From assembly GCA_023403845.1 (NCBI GenBank), contig JAEYDL010000033.1, positions 124,001 through 188,000 of the forward strand: DNA of 64,000 bases, written 5' to 3'. The position numbers were made by a program, and so were the translations under genes. Under the pieces are notes generated by a model, which saw only the letters and a program-made list of their open reading frames with translations, was not told the DNA's origin and did no database searches. Positions 25,948-34,596 of this stretch are shown piece by piece. This stretch comes from Pseudomonadota bacterium (GTDB lineage Bacteria; Desulfobacterota; Desulfovibrionia; Desulfovibrionales; Desulfovibrionaceae). Position 1 is the first letter of the stretch. Each line of letters begins with the position of its first letter.

Positions 25948-28343
25948 ACGCCGGAGACAGGCGCGGAGGACGCGCACGGCTGCTGGCGGGCGGCGTGGCT
26001 GCGCTGCTTTGTGCTCAGGTTCTGTACGGTGCGCTGGTCCTTTCTGCCCTGTACAAGCAATACCGTCAGCCCGCGCTGGTTGTGCAGGGGCTCATGTGTG
26101 AGGACATTGCCGGGCATCTCAGTCGTCTGGTCCGCTTTGGCAAGACCTTGCGGGCGCAGACGCTGGAGCATTTTCTTGATCCCTATCATGGCAGGACGGA
26201 TGCTGAAAATCTTGTCGTCATAAACCGTTCAGGAGATGTTCTTGCCGCCTGGAACGCGCCGGGCGCTTCGTTTCCCGTTCCCGAAAAGAGCAGGGTGCTG
26301 TACGGTTCGGTGCGTGAATTCACGGATGACGGCCATATCTGGCTGACGCACGATGTCCGGGACCGCAAGAACGTCGTTGTCGGACATGTTCTGCTGGCCG
26401 TGGACAAGGAAAGCCTGTCCGCGTCGCTCTGGGAAGCGGCCAGAAGTCAGCTGGTCCTTTTTCTGGTCATCACCATCGGCGCTTGTCTGCTGCTTGCCGT
26501 TTTGTTGTATCTGTTCGCACAACCCGCCGGAGCGGATGCGCCCCGGAGGGAGCGGACCGTTTCCCGATTGCGGTTGTACGCATGCCTGATTCTGCCGCTG
26601 GTGCTGGGACAGCTTCTGTTCATGTTCCTGCTGCGTGCGCCGCTTCACACTGTTTACGAACAGGAAATGCAGCATGTCGGGCATCAGCTGGGACGTCAGC
26701 TGGCCTGGGATCTCGAACGACTGGTGCGGCTCGGCCTTCCCGTGGGGCAGCTTCCGCCCGTGGAAGAACATCTGAGCCGTTTGCAGCGTTCGCTTTTCCA
26801 GACCAGGGGAATGGCCGTGTTCACCAGCGACGGCACGTTGCAGGGGGCGGCCGACGCTGAAGGCTCTCTGGACGCCCGTCAGTGGAGCGGGACTGCCGAG
26901 CAGGCGTTCGCGGCCCGGACCAGAGTGCACGATCCTCTGTTCGAAGCCGGGGAAACGGGTGTCGACAGGGGAGGCGAAGTGGTCGTGCTCATGTCTCCCG
27001 CCGTCATCAACGACAACTTGTGGACGATTACGCTGGATACCCTGACCATGACCGTGGTCGCCGTCCTGTTTCTGCTTGAGCTGATTCTGCTCCTGCTCAT
27101 GACCGGACAGGGAACAAAGGAAAAGGGCGGGGAAAGGGTTGCCGTCTCGCCGCGTTTCATGCGTCCGATCATTTTTGTATGTCTTTTCGCCACGGATCTG
27201 TCCTCATCCTACATGCCCCTGCGCATCGGTGAACTTGGGCTTGATCTGTTCGGGTTGCCGCCGGACGTGGTGACGGGGTTGCCCGTTTCCTTCGAGCTGT
27301 TCATGGTCGGCGTGGCGATCATGATCGGCGGTTTCTGGAGCCAGAAGTCGGGCTGGCGTCCCATGCTGCTGGCAGGAACGGCTCTGGCCGCGCTTGGCGC
27401 GGCGATAAGCGGTTTCGCCGGAACGCCGCTGGTCTTCATCGCCTCGTGCGGACTTTTCGGCATAGGCTACGGTTTCATCAATCTGTCCGCACAGGTTTTC
27501 GTCATAGCGCATTCCGGAGCGGACGAACGGGCGGGGAATTTGGGATTCATGTTTGCCGGCCTGTATGCCGGAACTCTGTGCGGCAGCGCCATGGGAGGAC
27601 TGGTGGCGGATCGTCTGGGCTATGCGGCCGTCTTTCCCGCCTCGGCCGTGCTGTTGCTTCTGATTTGTCTGACGCTGTGGAGGCTGCTTCCCCGAGAGCC
27701 GTGGACGCCGGAAGTCCATGAGCAGGGGCGGCTGTCGCTTCGCGAGTGCCTGCGTTTTCTCGGCGATCGACGAATGGGGGCCTTGCTGCTTCTCAACATC
27801 ATTCCCTGTGCGCTGGTGACGGTTTGCCTTTTCCAGTTCTTCATTCCCGTATCTCTGAATCAGGCTGGCACGAATCCTGCTACCATCGGACGTGTCTTCA
27901 TGCTGTTTTGCGTCGTGGTCATGTTTCTGGGGCCGCTTTGCGGCCGCACTCTGGATCATTCGGCGCACAAGGAACGCTTCCTTTTCGCCGGACAACTGGC
28001 CGGGGTGTTGAGCCTCATTGCCCTGCTCTGGTTCGACGGAGTGACTGGAGCGACGGTTTCAGTCCTGCTGCTCGGGGTCTGCAATGCCATCGTGACCAAT
28101 GGGCAGGGGGCCTTCGCCCTTGAACTGCCGGCTGCTGCAGCCTTCGGGAGAGCCCGGACCATGGGGGTATACAACGTGGCCATGCGCATCGGACAGGTTT
28201 TCGGACCGATGACGCTCGGCATTGCCGCGACCTTGTGGAACGCGGGTACGGGCCTGACGCTGCTGGCGGTTTTCCTTTTCGGAGCTGGCGTGCTGTTCTT
28301 CATTGCCTGCTTCAGAGGGGCGCGGGGCCGACGGCATGAATAA
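25944..28343 (+). CDS. MFS transporter fused to tandem extracytoplasmic sensor-like modules
   Basis: A 799-residue membrane protein with an unusual build. Residues ~12-34 and ~172-195 are helices bracketing a ~135-residue extracytoplasmic segment (PALVVQGLMCEDIAGHLSRL to the second helix). A second helix pair (~213-235 and ~360-388) brackets another ~125-residue segment (EQEMQHVGHQLGRQLAWDLE onward). The two segments resemble each other loosely (LVRFGKTL / LVRLGLPV), as in dCache-like sensors. From ~405 to the end is a complete 12-helix MFS permease. It starts within the stop of the binding-protein gene. The two sensor-like halves may receive the solute-loaded binding protein and gate the permease. 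The direction of transport is unknown. Confidence 0.75.
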   Translation: MNAGDRRGGRARLLAGGVAALLCAQVLYGALVLSALYKQYRQPALVVQGLMCEDIAGHLSRLVRFGKTLRAQTLEHFLDPYHGRTDAENLVVINRSGDVLAAWNAPGASFPVPEKSRVLYGSVREFTDDGHIWLTHDVRDRKNVVVGHVLLAVDKESLSASLWEAARSQLVLFLVITIGACLLLAVLLYLFAQPAGADAPRRERTVSRLRLYACLILPLVLGQLLFMFLLRAPLHTVYEQEMQHVGHQLGRQLAWDLERLVRLGLPVGQLPPVEEHLSRLQRSLFQTRGMAVFTSDGTLQGAADAEGSLDARQWSGTAEQAFAARTRVHDPLFEAGETGVDRGGEVVVLMSPAVINDNLWTITLDTLTMTVVAVLFLLELILLLLMTGQGTKEKGGERVAVSPRFMRPIIFVCLFATDLSSSYMPLRIGELGLDLFGLPPDVVTGLPVSFELFMVGVAIMIGGFWSQKSGWRPMLLAGTALAALGAAISGFAGTPLVFIASCGLFGIGYGFINLSAQVFVIAHSGADERAGNLGFMFAGLYAGTLCGSAMGGLVADRLGYAAVFPASAVLLLLICLTLWRLLPREPWTPEVHEQGRLSLRECLRFLGDRRMGALLLLNIIPCALVTVCLFQFFIPVSLNQAGTNPATIGRVFMLFCVVVMFLGPLCGRTLDHSAHKERFLFAGQLAGVLSLIALLWFDGVTGATVSVLLLGVCNAIVTNGQGAFALELPAAAAFGRARTMGVYNVAMRIGQVFGPMTLGIAATLWNAGTGLTLLAVFLFGAGVLFFIACFRGARGRRHE

Positions 28344-28369
28344 AAATCATTGCTGAAAAAGAGGTTGCA

Positions 28370-29377
28370 ATGGCCAGTCTTGTCGTCAATGTCGGCGCCA
28401 TGCGTCATAACTTGAAGCTGATCCGGCAAGCCTGCGAAGAGGCCGGGGCAGAGTGTCTTTTCGTATTCAAGGAAGCCGGGTTGCGTCCGGAACTCGTGAG
28501 GTGTCTCCTGGAGGATGAAATCGTCCCGGGAATCGGAGTAAACTGTTTCGGCAGGATTCCCGCAGTGCCTTCCGGAGTGAAAGTGCATCAGATCTATCTG
28601 GTCGGGGACGACAGGTTGCCGGATGCGGCAAGAGCCGACGTCGTCTATCAGACGGGCCTGCGCTCCATACGAGGGCTGGCTGAGGCGGCGAAAGCCAGAG
28701 GCGTCCGTCCGGAGGTGATGCTCATGGTGGAAATGGGCGATGGACGCGACGGCGTGGAGCCGGACGCCCTGCTTCCGATCGCCGCCGAGGTCGTACGGCA
28801 TGATTCCCTCCGGCTGCGGGGACTGGCAACAAATTTTGCATGTGTGGGAACCGAAGAGCCAACGGTGGAGGCTCTCCGGAAGATGGTCGAGTGCCGGGAT
28901 CTTCTTGAGCGGGACCTTGGGCATCCTGTTCCGGAACTTTCAGTGGGAGGATCGGATGTGCTGGAGCTGGCCGGAACGACCCGGTTGCCTGCAGGGATCA
29001 CCGAGATCAGATGCGGCACGGCCGTGCATCTCGGTATATACCCTCTTTCGGGGAAACCTGTTCCCGGGGCCAGCCGTCGGGCGGCCTTCTTGCGGGGACA
29101 GGTGCTCGAATGCCGTCTGAAAGGGGGAAGACGGCGGGCCGTTCTGGACTTCGGCGTCTTGCATACGGAGCCGGAGAGGCTGTATCCCGAACTGCCCGGA
29201 ATGGTCCTGCAGGGAGCTTCTTCGGGCTACTCCATTTATGATGTAACCGATTGTCCTGTTTTGATTGAAGACGGCATGACCTGCACGTTCGGACTGCATT
29301 TCAGCAGTTTTTCCCGGTCACTTGCCGCAGTTGCGGAACTGCCGCTGGAGTTGCTTCGTGAAGAAAACGATGGATGA
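28370..29377 (+). CDS. PLP-dependent alanine/ornithine-racemase family enzyme
   Basis: Cytoplasmic amino-acid racemase-like enzyme of 335 residues with a fold III (alanine racemase) PLP barrel. The likely PLP-binding lysine is in CLFVFKEAGL (about residue 34). Barrel strands such as EVMLMVEMGDGRDGV, LRGLATNFACVG and PVPELSVGGSDVLEL, and the phosphate-binding region ITEIRCGTAVHLGIYPL, follow the YhfX/ornithine-racemase subgroup rather than biosynthetic Alr. GAGG precedes the ATG. It sits 26 bases behind the sensor-MFS gene and overlaps the GNAT gene by 20 bases, so the operon couples uptake of a probable amino-acid ligand to its stereo-inversion. The substrate is unproven. Confidence 0.78.
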   Translation: MASLVVNVGAMRHNLKLIRQACEEAGAECLFVFKEAGLRPELVRCLLEDEIVPGIGVNCFGRIPAVPSGVKVHQIYLVGDDRLPDAARADVVYQTGLRSIRGLAEAAKARGVRPEVMLMVEMGDGRDGVEPDALLPIAAEVVRHDSLRLRGLATNFACVGTEEPTVEALRKMVECRDLLERDLGHPVPELSVGGSDVLELAGTTRLPAGITEIRCGTAVHLGIYPLSGKPVPGASRRAAFLRGQVLECRLKGGRRRAVLDFGVLHTEPERLYPELPGMVLQGASSGYSIYDVTDCPVLIEDGMTCTFGLHFSSFSRSLAAVAELPLELLREENDG

Positions 29378-30110
29378 ACTGGTCATCAGGCCGGCCGGGA
29401 TGGAGGATCTGGATGCGCTGGTCGCTCTGGAGCACGCCGTGGCTCGGGAACTCCCCGCAAAAGAGATGCTTGTGGTGGACGAGCGGGAGTTCTATGAACC
29501 GCTTGTGGCCGGAAAGGGGCAAGTTCTGCTCGCTCTGCATGGGGGGCGTCTGGCAGGAGCGGGAATCATGGCCTTTCCCGGCCTGTCGGATGCGGACAAT
29601 CTCGGACGCGAGCTGGGGTTTGCCTCGGAAATGCTCGAACGGGTCGTGCATATCGAGTCCGTATATGTCTCGTCCGGTTTCAGAGGAAAGGGACTGGCGC
29701 GGATTCTGACGACAAGGAATCTTGAACTGGCGTCAGAGAACGGCAGAGATCTGGCGCTGTCCACGGTCTGGCCCGGGAACGCTTCCAGCATGAGCTTTCT
29801 GTATGCGCTTGGTCTGACCGTGCGCAAGCTGACCGGAAAATACGGCGGCCTTGATCGATTCATCATGTTGCGCATGCCGGGAAACGTCGAGCTTGAGGGG
29901 CCTTCTGTTCTGGTTCCCTGTCTTGATCTGGATGGGCACAGGAGTCAGCTTGCGCAGGGACGGATCGGCGTCGGAATCCGGCGTCATGCCGATGCACGAC
30001 GGGAGGAACCCGGAAACCTGGCCTTTTCCGTTGTCTATCGTGACCTCCGTCCCGGATCGTCCTGCGAATGCTCTGGAAAGCTTGACAGCTTGCCGTCTGA
30101 ACAGGTATGA
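29358..30110 (+). CDS. GNAT-family N-acetyltransferase
   Basis: About 250 residues. The N-terminal ~165 form a GNAT domain: LVIRPAGMEDLDALVALEHA, the acetyl-CoA loop in VSSGFRGKGLARILTTRNLEL (R/Q-x-x-G-x-G/A pattern) and the C-terminal strand region NASSMSFLYALGLTVRK. The remaining ~85 residues match nothing I know. GTG 29358 is favoured, with GGAG 7 bases upstream; ATG 29370 is the alternative. It overlaps the racemase gene by 20 bases and closes the four-gene operon just before tRNA-Arg. It may acetylate the amino acid handled by the operon; this is inference. Confidence 0.75.
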   Translation: MKKTMDELVIRPAGMEDLDALVALEHAVARELPAKEMLVVDEREFYEPLVAGKGQVLLALHGGRLAGAGIMAFPGLSDADNLGRELGFASEMLERVVHIESVYVSSGFRGKGLARILTTRNLELASENGRDLALSTVWPGNASSMSFLYALGLTVRKLTGKYGGLDRFIMLRMPGNVELEGPSVLVPCLDLDGHRSQLAQGRIGVGIRRHADARREEPGNLAFSVVYRDLRPGSSCECSGKLDSLPSEQV

Positions 30111-30125
30111 AATAACGTTCTTTTT

Positions 30126-30202
30126 GCGCTCGTAGCTCAGTTGGATAGAGCGACAGCCTCCTAAGCTGTAGGCCGCAGGTTCGATTCCTGCCGGGCGCAC
30201 CA
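30126..30202 (+). tRNA. tRNA-Arg (anticodon CCT)
   Basis: A 77-nt cloverleaf with encoded CCA. Acceptor stem GCGCTCG/CGGGCGC, D arm GCTCAGTTGGATAGAGC, anticodon stem ACAGC/GCTGT around loop CTCCTAA (anticodon CCT, reading AGG) and T loop TTCGATT are all intact. It lies 15 bases after the GNAT gene. Confidence 0.97.
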
Positions 30203-30211
30203 GAAAATCAC

Positions 30212-30245
30212 AGGGTTACATCAAGCGGTGTAACCCTTTTTCTTT
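30212..30245 (+). terminator. Rho-independent terminator after tRNA-Arg
   Basis: Perfect 9-bp stem AGGGTTACA/TGTAACCCT with an 8-base loop, followed by TTTTTCTTTT. It lies 10 bases past the tRNA. Confidence 0.9.
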
Positions 30246-30794
30246 TGTCCATATATTTTCTGTCACATATGTGGAGGCAGACGGAACGCGGAAAAAGGAG
30301 GTAAACCACCTTTTCTGCATGCTGAGGAAAAGGCCGAAACCTGAGGCAAAAAAGGATAAAGTGGATGAAAACGTTCCGTTGTTTCTTGGGAACAGGAAGC
30401 TTGTTTGTCGGGGATAAGAAGGGGCGTTTTCTGCAGGGCTATGTCGTTGCCTGGCTATTTGAGGTGAAAAGAGAGTGATTTCATTGAGGCTTAGAATTTG
30501 TCATTAAAGGGCAACCTCGTTCAAGGCGAAGACACAAAAGGCTGATTCCAGCCGGTCACAAGCTCCCCCGCTTTATTTCTCGCCTCATCTCCAAACTTTT
30601 TTCCTCTTTATTATTGCTGCAGCCCGCTGGAATCAGGCAGCTTCCAGCGTTTTCATGGGGATGGTTTGCCGCATGCCGGCCTCCCTGGCGTGCTGGATGC
30701 GTGACCTGACAATTCCGGGGCCTGTGAACATGATTCAGGGACCAGGCGGCACCCCTGAGCTTGGTTCATGGCGAATCAGCAAGAAGGAAAAGCA
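30246..30794. other. Intergenic region, possible coding remnant
   Basis: No supportable gene. The minus-strand frame at 30633-30731 gives a 32-residue tail-like peptide (GIVRSRIQHAREAGMRQTIP within it) preceded by an in-frame stop. It looks like the C-terminal remnant of a lost gene rather than a functional ORF. The rest is non-coding with mixed base composition. Confidence 0.35.
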
Positions 30795-32390
30795 TCAATT
30801 TTTTGCGGCATGTCCATAGAGTATGCCGAGTTTGTCCAGTTTGGCTCGCATCGTATTGGGCTTGAGTCCTGCCAGTTCCGCGGCTCCCCGGTCTCCGGAG
30901 ATGCGTCCGTTGCACATCTGAAGCAAATGGGAAAAATATTCACGCTGCATATCGGCGAAGGACTGTACATGCCTTTGATCCTGCAAGCGCGTTTCATGTA
31001 CCGGGCACCCCAAACGGAAAATGACTACTCCATTCGCGAAACTGCGTACAAAACCTTCGGTTACCACATGGATCAGCTCCCGCACGTTGCCGGGCCAGGC
31101 ATGGTTCAGCAATTTTTGCATTTCCCCCTCTGCAAGTACTGGGAGAGGGACTCCATGGCGGGTCGCTTCCTTCTGGAGCACGTGCTGGACCAGAAGCGGA
31201 ATATCCCCCGGGCGATCCCGCAGGGGAGGAATATGTACGGTTACGCCAGCCAGCCGAAAATACAGATCAGCGCGAAAACTCCCTTTCTGCACCATAGCCT
31301 GAAGGTTCTGGTTTGTAGCGCAGACAAGGCGGAAATCTACAGGAACAGGGGATGTGCCGCCCAGCACTTCCACAGTGTGGCTCTGAAGGACGCGTAAAAG
31401 CTTCGTCTGGGCTTCCATGGGAAGTTCTCCTATTTCATCCAGAAACAGCGTTCCCCCCTGGGCGCGTTCAAAGCGTCCCTTATAGTCCTTCAGTGCTCCC
31501 GTAAAGGCTCCTTTGGCATAACCAAAGAGTTCGCTGTCGATGAGCGTGGCTGCGATGCCGCCGCAATTTACAGGAACAAAGGGTTTGTTCGCACGCGATG
31601 ACAGCCGGTGCAGTTCTGAGGCAAACATATCCTTGCCGGTCCCTGTTTCACCGGTGATAAGCACCGGTATGTCAAAAGGCGCCAGAAGGCGAATTTCCCT
31701 GGAGACGTCCTTAAGCCCCGAATTTGCGCCGATGATGTCTGGAAAACCGCTGACCTGCTTGCGCAGGGAAATATTGGTTTCCTGTGTTATCTTGAGAATA
31801 TTTTCGAGTTGACTTTGCTGATGGAAGAAACGGATGATGAAGTATAAGGGCTTCCATAGCAGTTCAAGAAAATGTTTTTGTTGCGGAGTGAACTCGTTTT
31901 CCTCCGGACAGCCAAGATAAATGCTCCCCTGAACCTGACCATGATGCATAAAATAAAAATAGAAACAAGGAGATGTTATCTTTACCTGATCCACAATGAT
32001 ACTGAAAAAGTCATCTATCTCTTTGTTCAGACTGAAATAAACCATTTTTCTGGTATTGAAATATTCTCGATGCTTGAAAATGCGCTTGATCTGCATATGG
32101 GTTGGGGATTTTTTATTTTCAAAAAAACGGACCCCTTCTTCCGTAATATAGATGTGATCAATGGACTGGCTTTCGTAAGGAGGGGTATAGAGCAGATAGG
32201 TTATCGGAAGAAATTCTTTTAAAAAAGTAAATAGTTGCAGGAGACTGTCCTCGAGCTTTTCATTCTGGATCAGAAGCTCGACCGTTCTGAGAAATGTTTC
32301 GCGCTCATCCAGTATTTGGGAGTTTTTCCCTTTATAGTTCAATATTTGGGATTCTTTTTTTAAAAATATGGTATTTTTTTTCTTTTGCAT
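30795..32390 (-). CDS. Sigma-54-dependent transcriptional activator
   Basis: Enhancer-binding protein of 531 residues. The N-terminal ~200 residues form a GAF-like sensory region of unclear ligand, encoded by unusually AT-rich DNA. The AAA+ domain (~215-450) has Walker A GETGTGKD, the sigma-54 contact loop GAFTGA, Walker B GGTLFLDEIGELP and the sensor region WPGNVREL. A C-terminal Fis-type helix-turn-helix (RGAAELAGLKPNTMRAKLDK) completes it. The start at 32390 has AGAGG upstream; the longer frame adds 43 unconserved residues. It is divergent from a sigma-54 promoter and the OYE-TRAP operon, which it almost certainly controls in response to the operon's substrate. Confidence 0.9.
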   Translation of the reverse strand: MQKKKNTIFLKKESQILNYKGKNSQILDERETFLRTVELLIQNEKLEDSLLQLFTFLKEFLPITYLLYTPPYESQSIDHIYITEEGVRFFENKKSPTHMQIKRIFKHREYFNTRKMVYFSLNKEIDDFFSIIVDQVKITSPCFYFYFMHHGQVQGSIYLGCPEENEFTPQQKHFLELLWKPLYFIIRFFHQQSQLENILKITQETNISLRKQVSGFPDIIGANSGLKDVSREIRLLAPFDIPVLITGETGTGKDMFASELHRLSSRANKPFVPVNCGGIAATLIDSELFGYAKGAFTGALKDYKGRFERAQGGTLFLDEIGELPMEAQTKLLRVLQSHTVEVLGGTSPVPVDFRLVCATNQNLQAMVQKGSFRADLYFRLAGVTVHIPPLRDRPGDIPLLVQHVLQKEATRHGVPLPVLAEGEMQKLLNHAWPGNVRELIHVVTEGFVRSFANGVVIFRLGCPVHETRLQDQRHVQSFADMQREYFSHLLQMCNGRISGDRGAAELAGLKPNTMRAKLDKLGILYGHAAKN

Positions 32391-32423
32391 GAGCAACCTC
32401 TTGATATTAAATAAAATTATATT

Positions 32424-32440
32424 TGGCACAAATATAGCAC
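32424..32440 (+). promoter_or_regulatory. Sigma-54 promoter of the OYE-TRAP operon
   Basis: TTGGCACAAATATAGCA places GG (32425-32426) and GC (32437-32438) exactly ten bases apart, the -24/-12 spacing required by sigma-54. It matches the consensus TGGCAC-N5-TTGCA except for one base. It lies about 110 bases before the OYE gene and just upstream of the divergent activator. An inverted repeat (GAAAGAA...TTCTTTC, about 32450-32486) follows in the leader. Confidence 0.8.
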
Positions 32441-32547
32441 AAAGAAAGACAGAAAGAAATGCTTCCGGGCCTTCTTTCTTTCCCGATCCGCACTGACGGC
32501 AGATCCGGAAAAACGGCAACTCCCCGGAATATCATCAGGAGGAAGCG

Positions 32548-34539
32548 ATGAAACCCTTGTATAAGGAAAAGTATCCCCATGTATTCTCCCCGTTGACCGT
32601 CGGCAAAAAAGGCCAGGTCACCTTCAAGCATCGCATCATGGTGCCTCCCATCGGTTCTCAGGGCGACATCGTGGACTCCCATCACCGTCTGAATCGCGAT
32701 GGTGTGGAATTCTATACCCACTATGCCCGCGGCGGAGCCGCCTGCATAACCGTTCCCATGGAAATTCCGCCGAATGGCGGCCACCGAGGCGACCTGGTTC
32801 TGGATGATGAGGTCGACGGTTTCATATACATGCACAATCTGCAGCGTCCCGTGCACATGTACGGCGCGAAAACCTTGTGTGAGATTTATCATGCAGGCTG
32901 CTGCATGCTGCCCTGGCCCGGGTATGAGCTTATCAGTTCAAGCGCCTTCATGTACAATGGACGCATGACCAAGGCCATGGATGAAAAGGACATGGAAAAG
33001 GTCAAAAAGATGTATGTGGATGCCGCCGTTCTGGCCATGCGCTCCGGCTTTGACGGGATCTTGCTGCACTACGGCCACGGCTGGCTGATGAACAACTTCC
33101 TCTCTCCGCTTTGCAACAGGCGTACCGACAGCTACGGCGGATCTGTGGAAAACCGCTGCCGCTATCCCCTGGAAATCATTAAAGCCATCCGTGACGCCAT
33201 AGGCTATGACATGATCATCGAAGTGCGTCTTAACGGGGACGACAAGAAAGATGGGGGCATCACTCCCGATGACTGCGCACAACAGGCTCTTATTTTTCAG
33301 GATTACGTGGACATGATTCATGTTTCCTGCGGAACACGTCTTGATGCTCATGCGCGTCCCAAGATGCATCCCACCTGTTTCGTGCCTGAGGCCCATAATG
33401 CCGATGCCGCCCATACCCTTAAAAAAGCGGGGGTCAAGGTACCCGTGGGGGTTGTCGGCGCTATCGGCAGCGCGGAGACTGCCGAAAGACTGCTTGCGGA
33501 AGGCAAGTGCGACTATGTGCTGGTGGGGCGTCAGACCGTGGCCGATCCTTATTGGATCAACAAGGTGCGTGAAGGCCGTGAGGAAGATATCCGGCCCTGC
33601 ATCCGGTGCGATTATTGTCTGGACGGCGGACGCCGTGGATCTCTCACCACGGAAGTGAACATCTCCGATATTGCCACCTTCGACGGTCACTGTTCGGTGA
33701 ACCCTCTATATCGTCAGGGACAGTACAAGGAATATATGCTGCGTCCCACTACGCCCAGGCGCGTGGCTGTGGTCGGCGGCGGAGTGGCCGGTATGCAGGC
33801 CGCCCTCAAAGCCGCAGAACGCGGTCATACGGTGACTCTTTTTGAGAAGAGTGGCCGTCTTGGAGGGCAGCTGGGCATGTATCCCGAACATTTATGGTTC
33901 AAGGATCATGTGCGCATGTTGCGGGACTACTTCATTTGCCAGATCAGAAAAAGCCCAGTAACCGTTCTGCTGGATACCGAGGCTACTCCCCAGATCATCG
34001 AAGAAGCCGATTTCGACGCCTGCATCGTGGCTGTGGGGGCCGCACAGGCTGTTCCGTCCATCCCCGGTATCGAGAACGCCATGCTGGCGTGGGATGTGTT
34101 CGGCAATGAAGACAGGGTCGGCAAGAAGGTCGTCATCGTGGGCGGAGGTTCGGTTGGGTGCGAACTTTCCATTCAGCTCGGCGGCAAGGGGCATGAACTT
34201 ACCGTCGTTGAAATGACGAAGTGGCTGGCGGCCAACTCCCAGATCTCCGAACGTATGAGTCTTGAAGAGCACATGGCGCTCAACCACGTCAAGACGCTGA
34301 TCGAGTTCACCTGCACGCGCATCACCGACAAGGGCGTGTACGTCAGCGGCAAGGACGGGGAGGAAGTCTTCCTCGAGGCCGATACTGTTATCGTCAGCGC
34401 CGGATCCCGTTCCTTGAGCGAAGAACGTGACAAGTTCGCAGACACGGCCTTCGATGTCATCAACATCGGCGACTGCGACAGCGTAGGCACCATCCGTACG
34501 GCCATCGAATCTGGCTGGGATGCGGCTGCCCGCCTGTAA
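32548..34539 (+). CDS. OYE-type NADH:flavin oxidoreductase with Fe-S and FAD domains
   Basis: A 663-residue reductase of the 2,4-dienoyl-CoA reductase/BaiC-BaiH/trimethylamine-dehydrogenase group. Residues ~10-350 form the FMN-binding TIM barrel (RIMVPPIGSQGD; HYGHGWLMNNFLSPLCNRRT; RLNGDDKKDGG). Cysteines in RPCIRCDYC, with a later Cys before SVNP (residues ~350-390), should bind a [4Fe-4S] cluster. The spacing CxxCxxC is one shorter than in dienoyl-CoA reductases. Residues ~400-663 hold FAD/NAD motifs (RRVAVVGGGVAGMQAA; KVVIVGGGSVGCELS). It probably reduces an activated C=C bond of the substrate imported by the linked TRAP system. GGAGG precedes the ATG. Confidence 0.85.
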   Translation: MKPLYKEKYPHVFSPLTVGKKGQVTFKHRIMVPPIGSQGDIVDSHHRLNRDGVEFYTHYARGGAACITVPMEIPPNGGHRGDLVLDDEVDGFIYMHNLQRPVHMYGAKTLCEIYHAGCCMLPWPGYELISSSAFMYNGRMTKAMDEKDMEKVKKMYVDAAVLAMRSGFDGILLHYGHGWLMNNFLSPLCNRRTDSYGGSVENRCRYPLEIIKAIRDAIGYDMIIEVRLNGDDKKDGGITPDDCAQQALIFQDYVDMIHVSCGTRLDAHARPKMHPTCFVPEAHNADAAHTLKKAGVKVPVGVVGAIGSAETAERLLAEGKCDYVLVGRQTVADPYWINKVREGREEDIRPCIRCDYCLDGGRRGSLTTEVNISDIATFDGHCSVNPLYRQGQYKEYMLRPTTPRRVAVVGGGVAGMQAALKAAERGHTVTLFEKSGRLGGQLGMYPEHLWFKDHVRMLRDYFICQIRKSPVTVLLDTEATPQIIEEADFDACIVAVGAAQAVPSIPGIENAMLAWDVFGNEDRVGKKVVIVGGGSVGCELSIQLGGKGHELTVVEMTKWLAANSQISERMSLEEHMALNHVKTLIEFTCTRITDKGVYVSGKDGEEVFLEADTVIVSAGSRSLSEERDKFADTAFDVINIGDCDSVGTIRTAIESGWDAAARL

Positions 34540-34596
34540 ACGCAACCATCTCGGGATGGCAGCAATTCTGCCATCCTGTCTCCCAAGGAGAACATC

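Noticed and set aside
30633..30731. 32-codon minus-strand peptide after tRNA-Arg
   Set aside because: An in-frame stop sits just upstream and there is no ribosome-binding site; at most a remnant C-terminus. It was considered as a possible integrated-element scar next to the tRNA, but no repeat of the tRNA 3' end was found.
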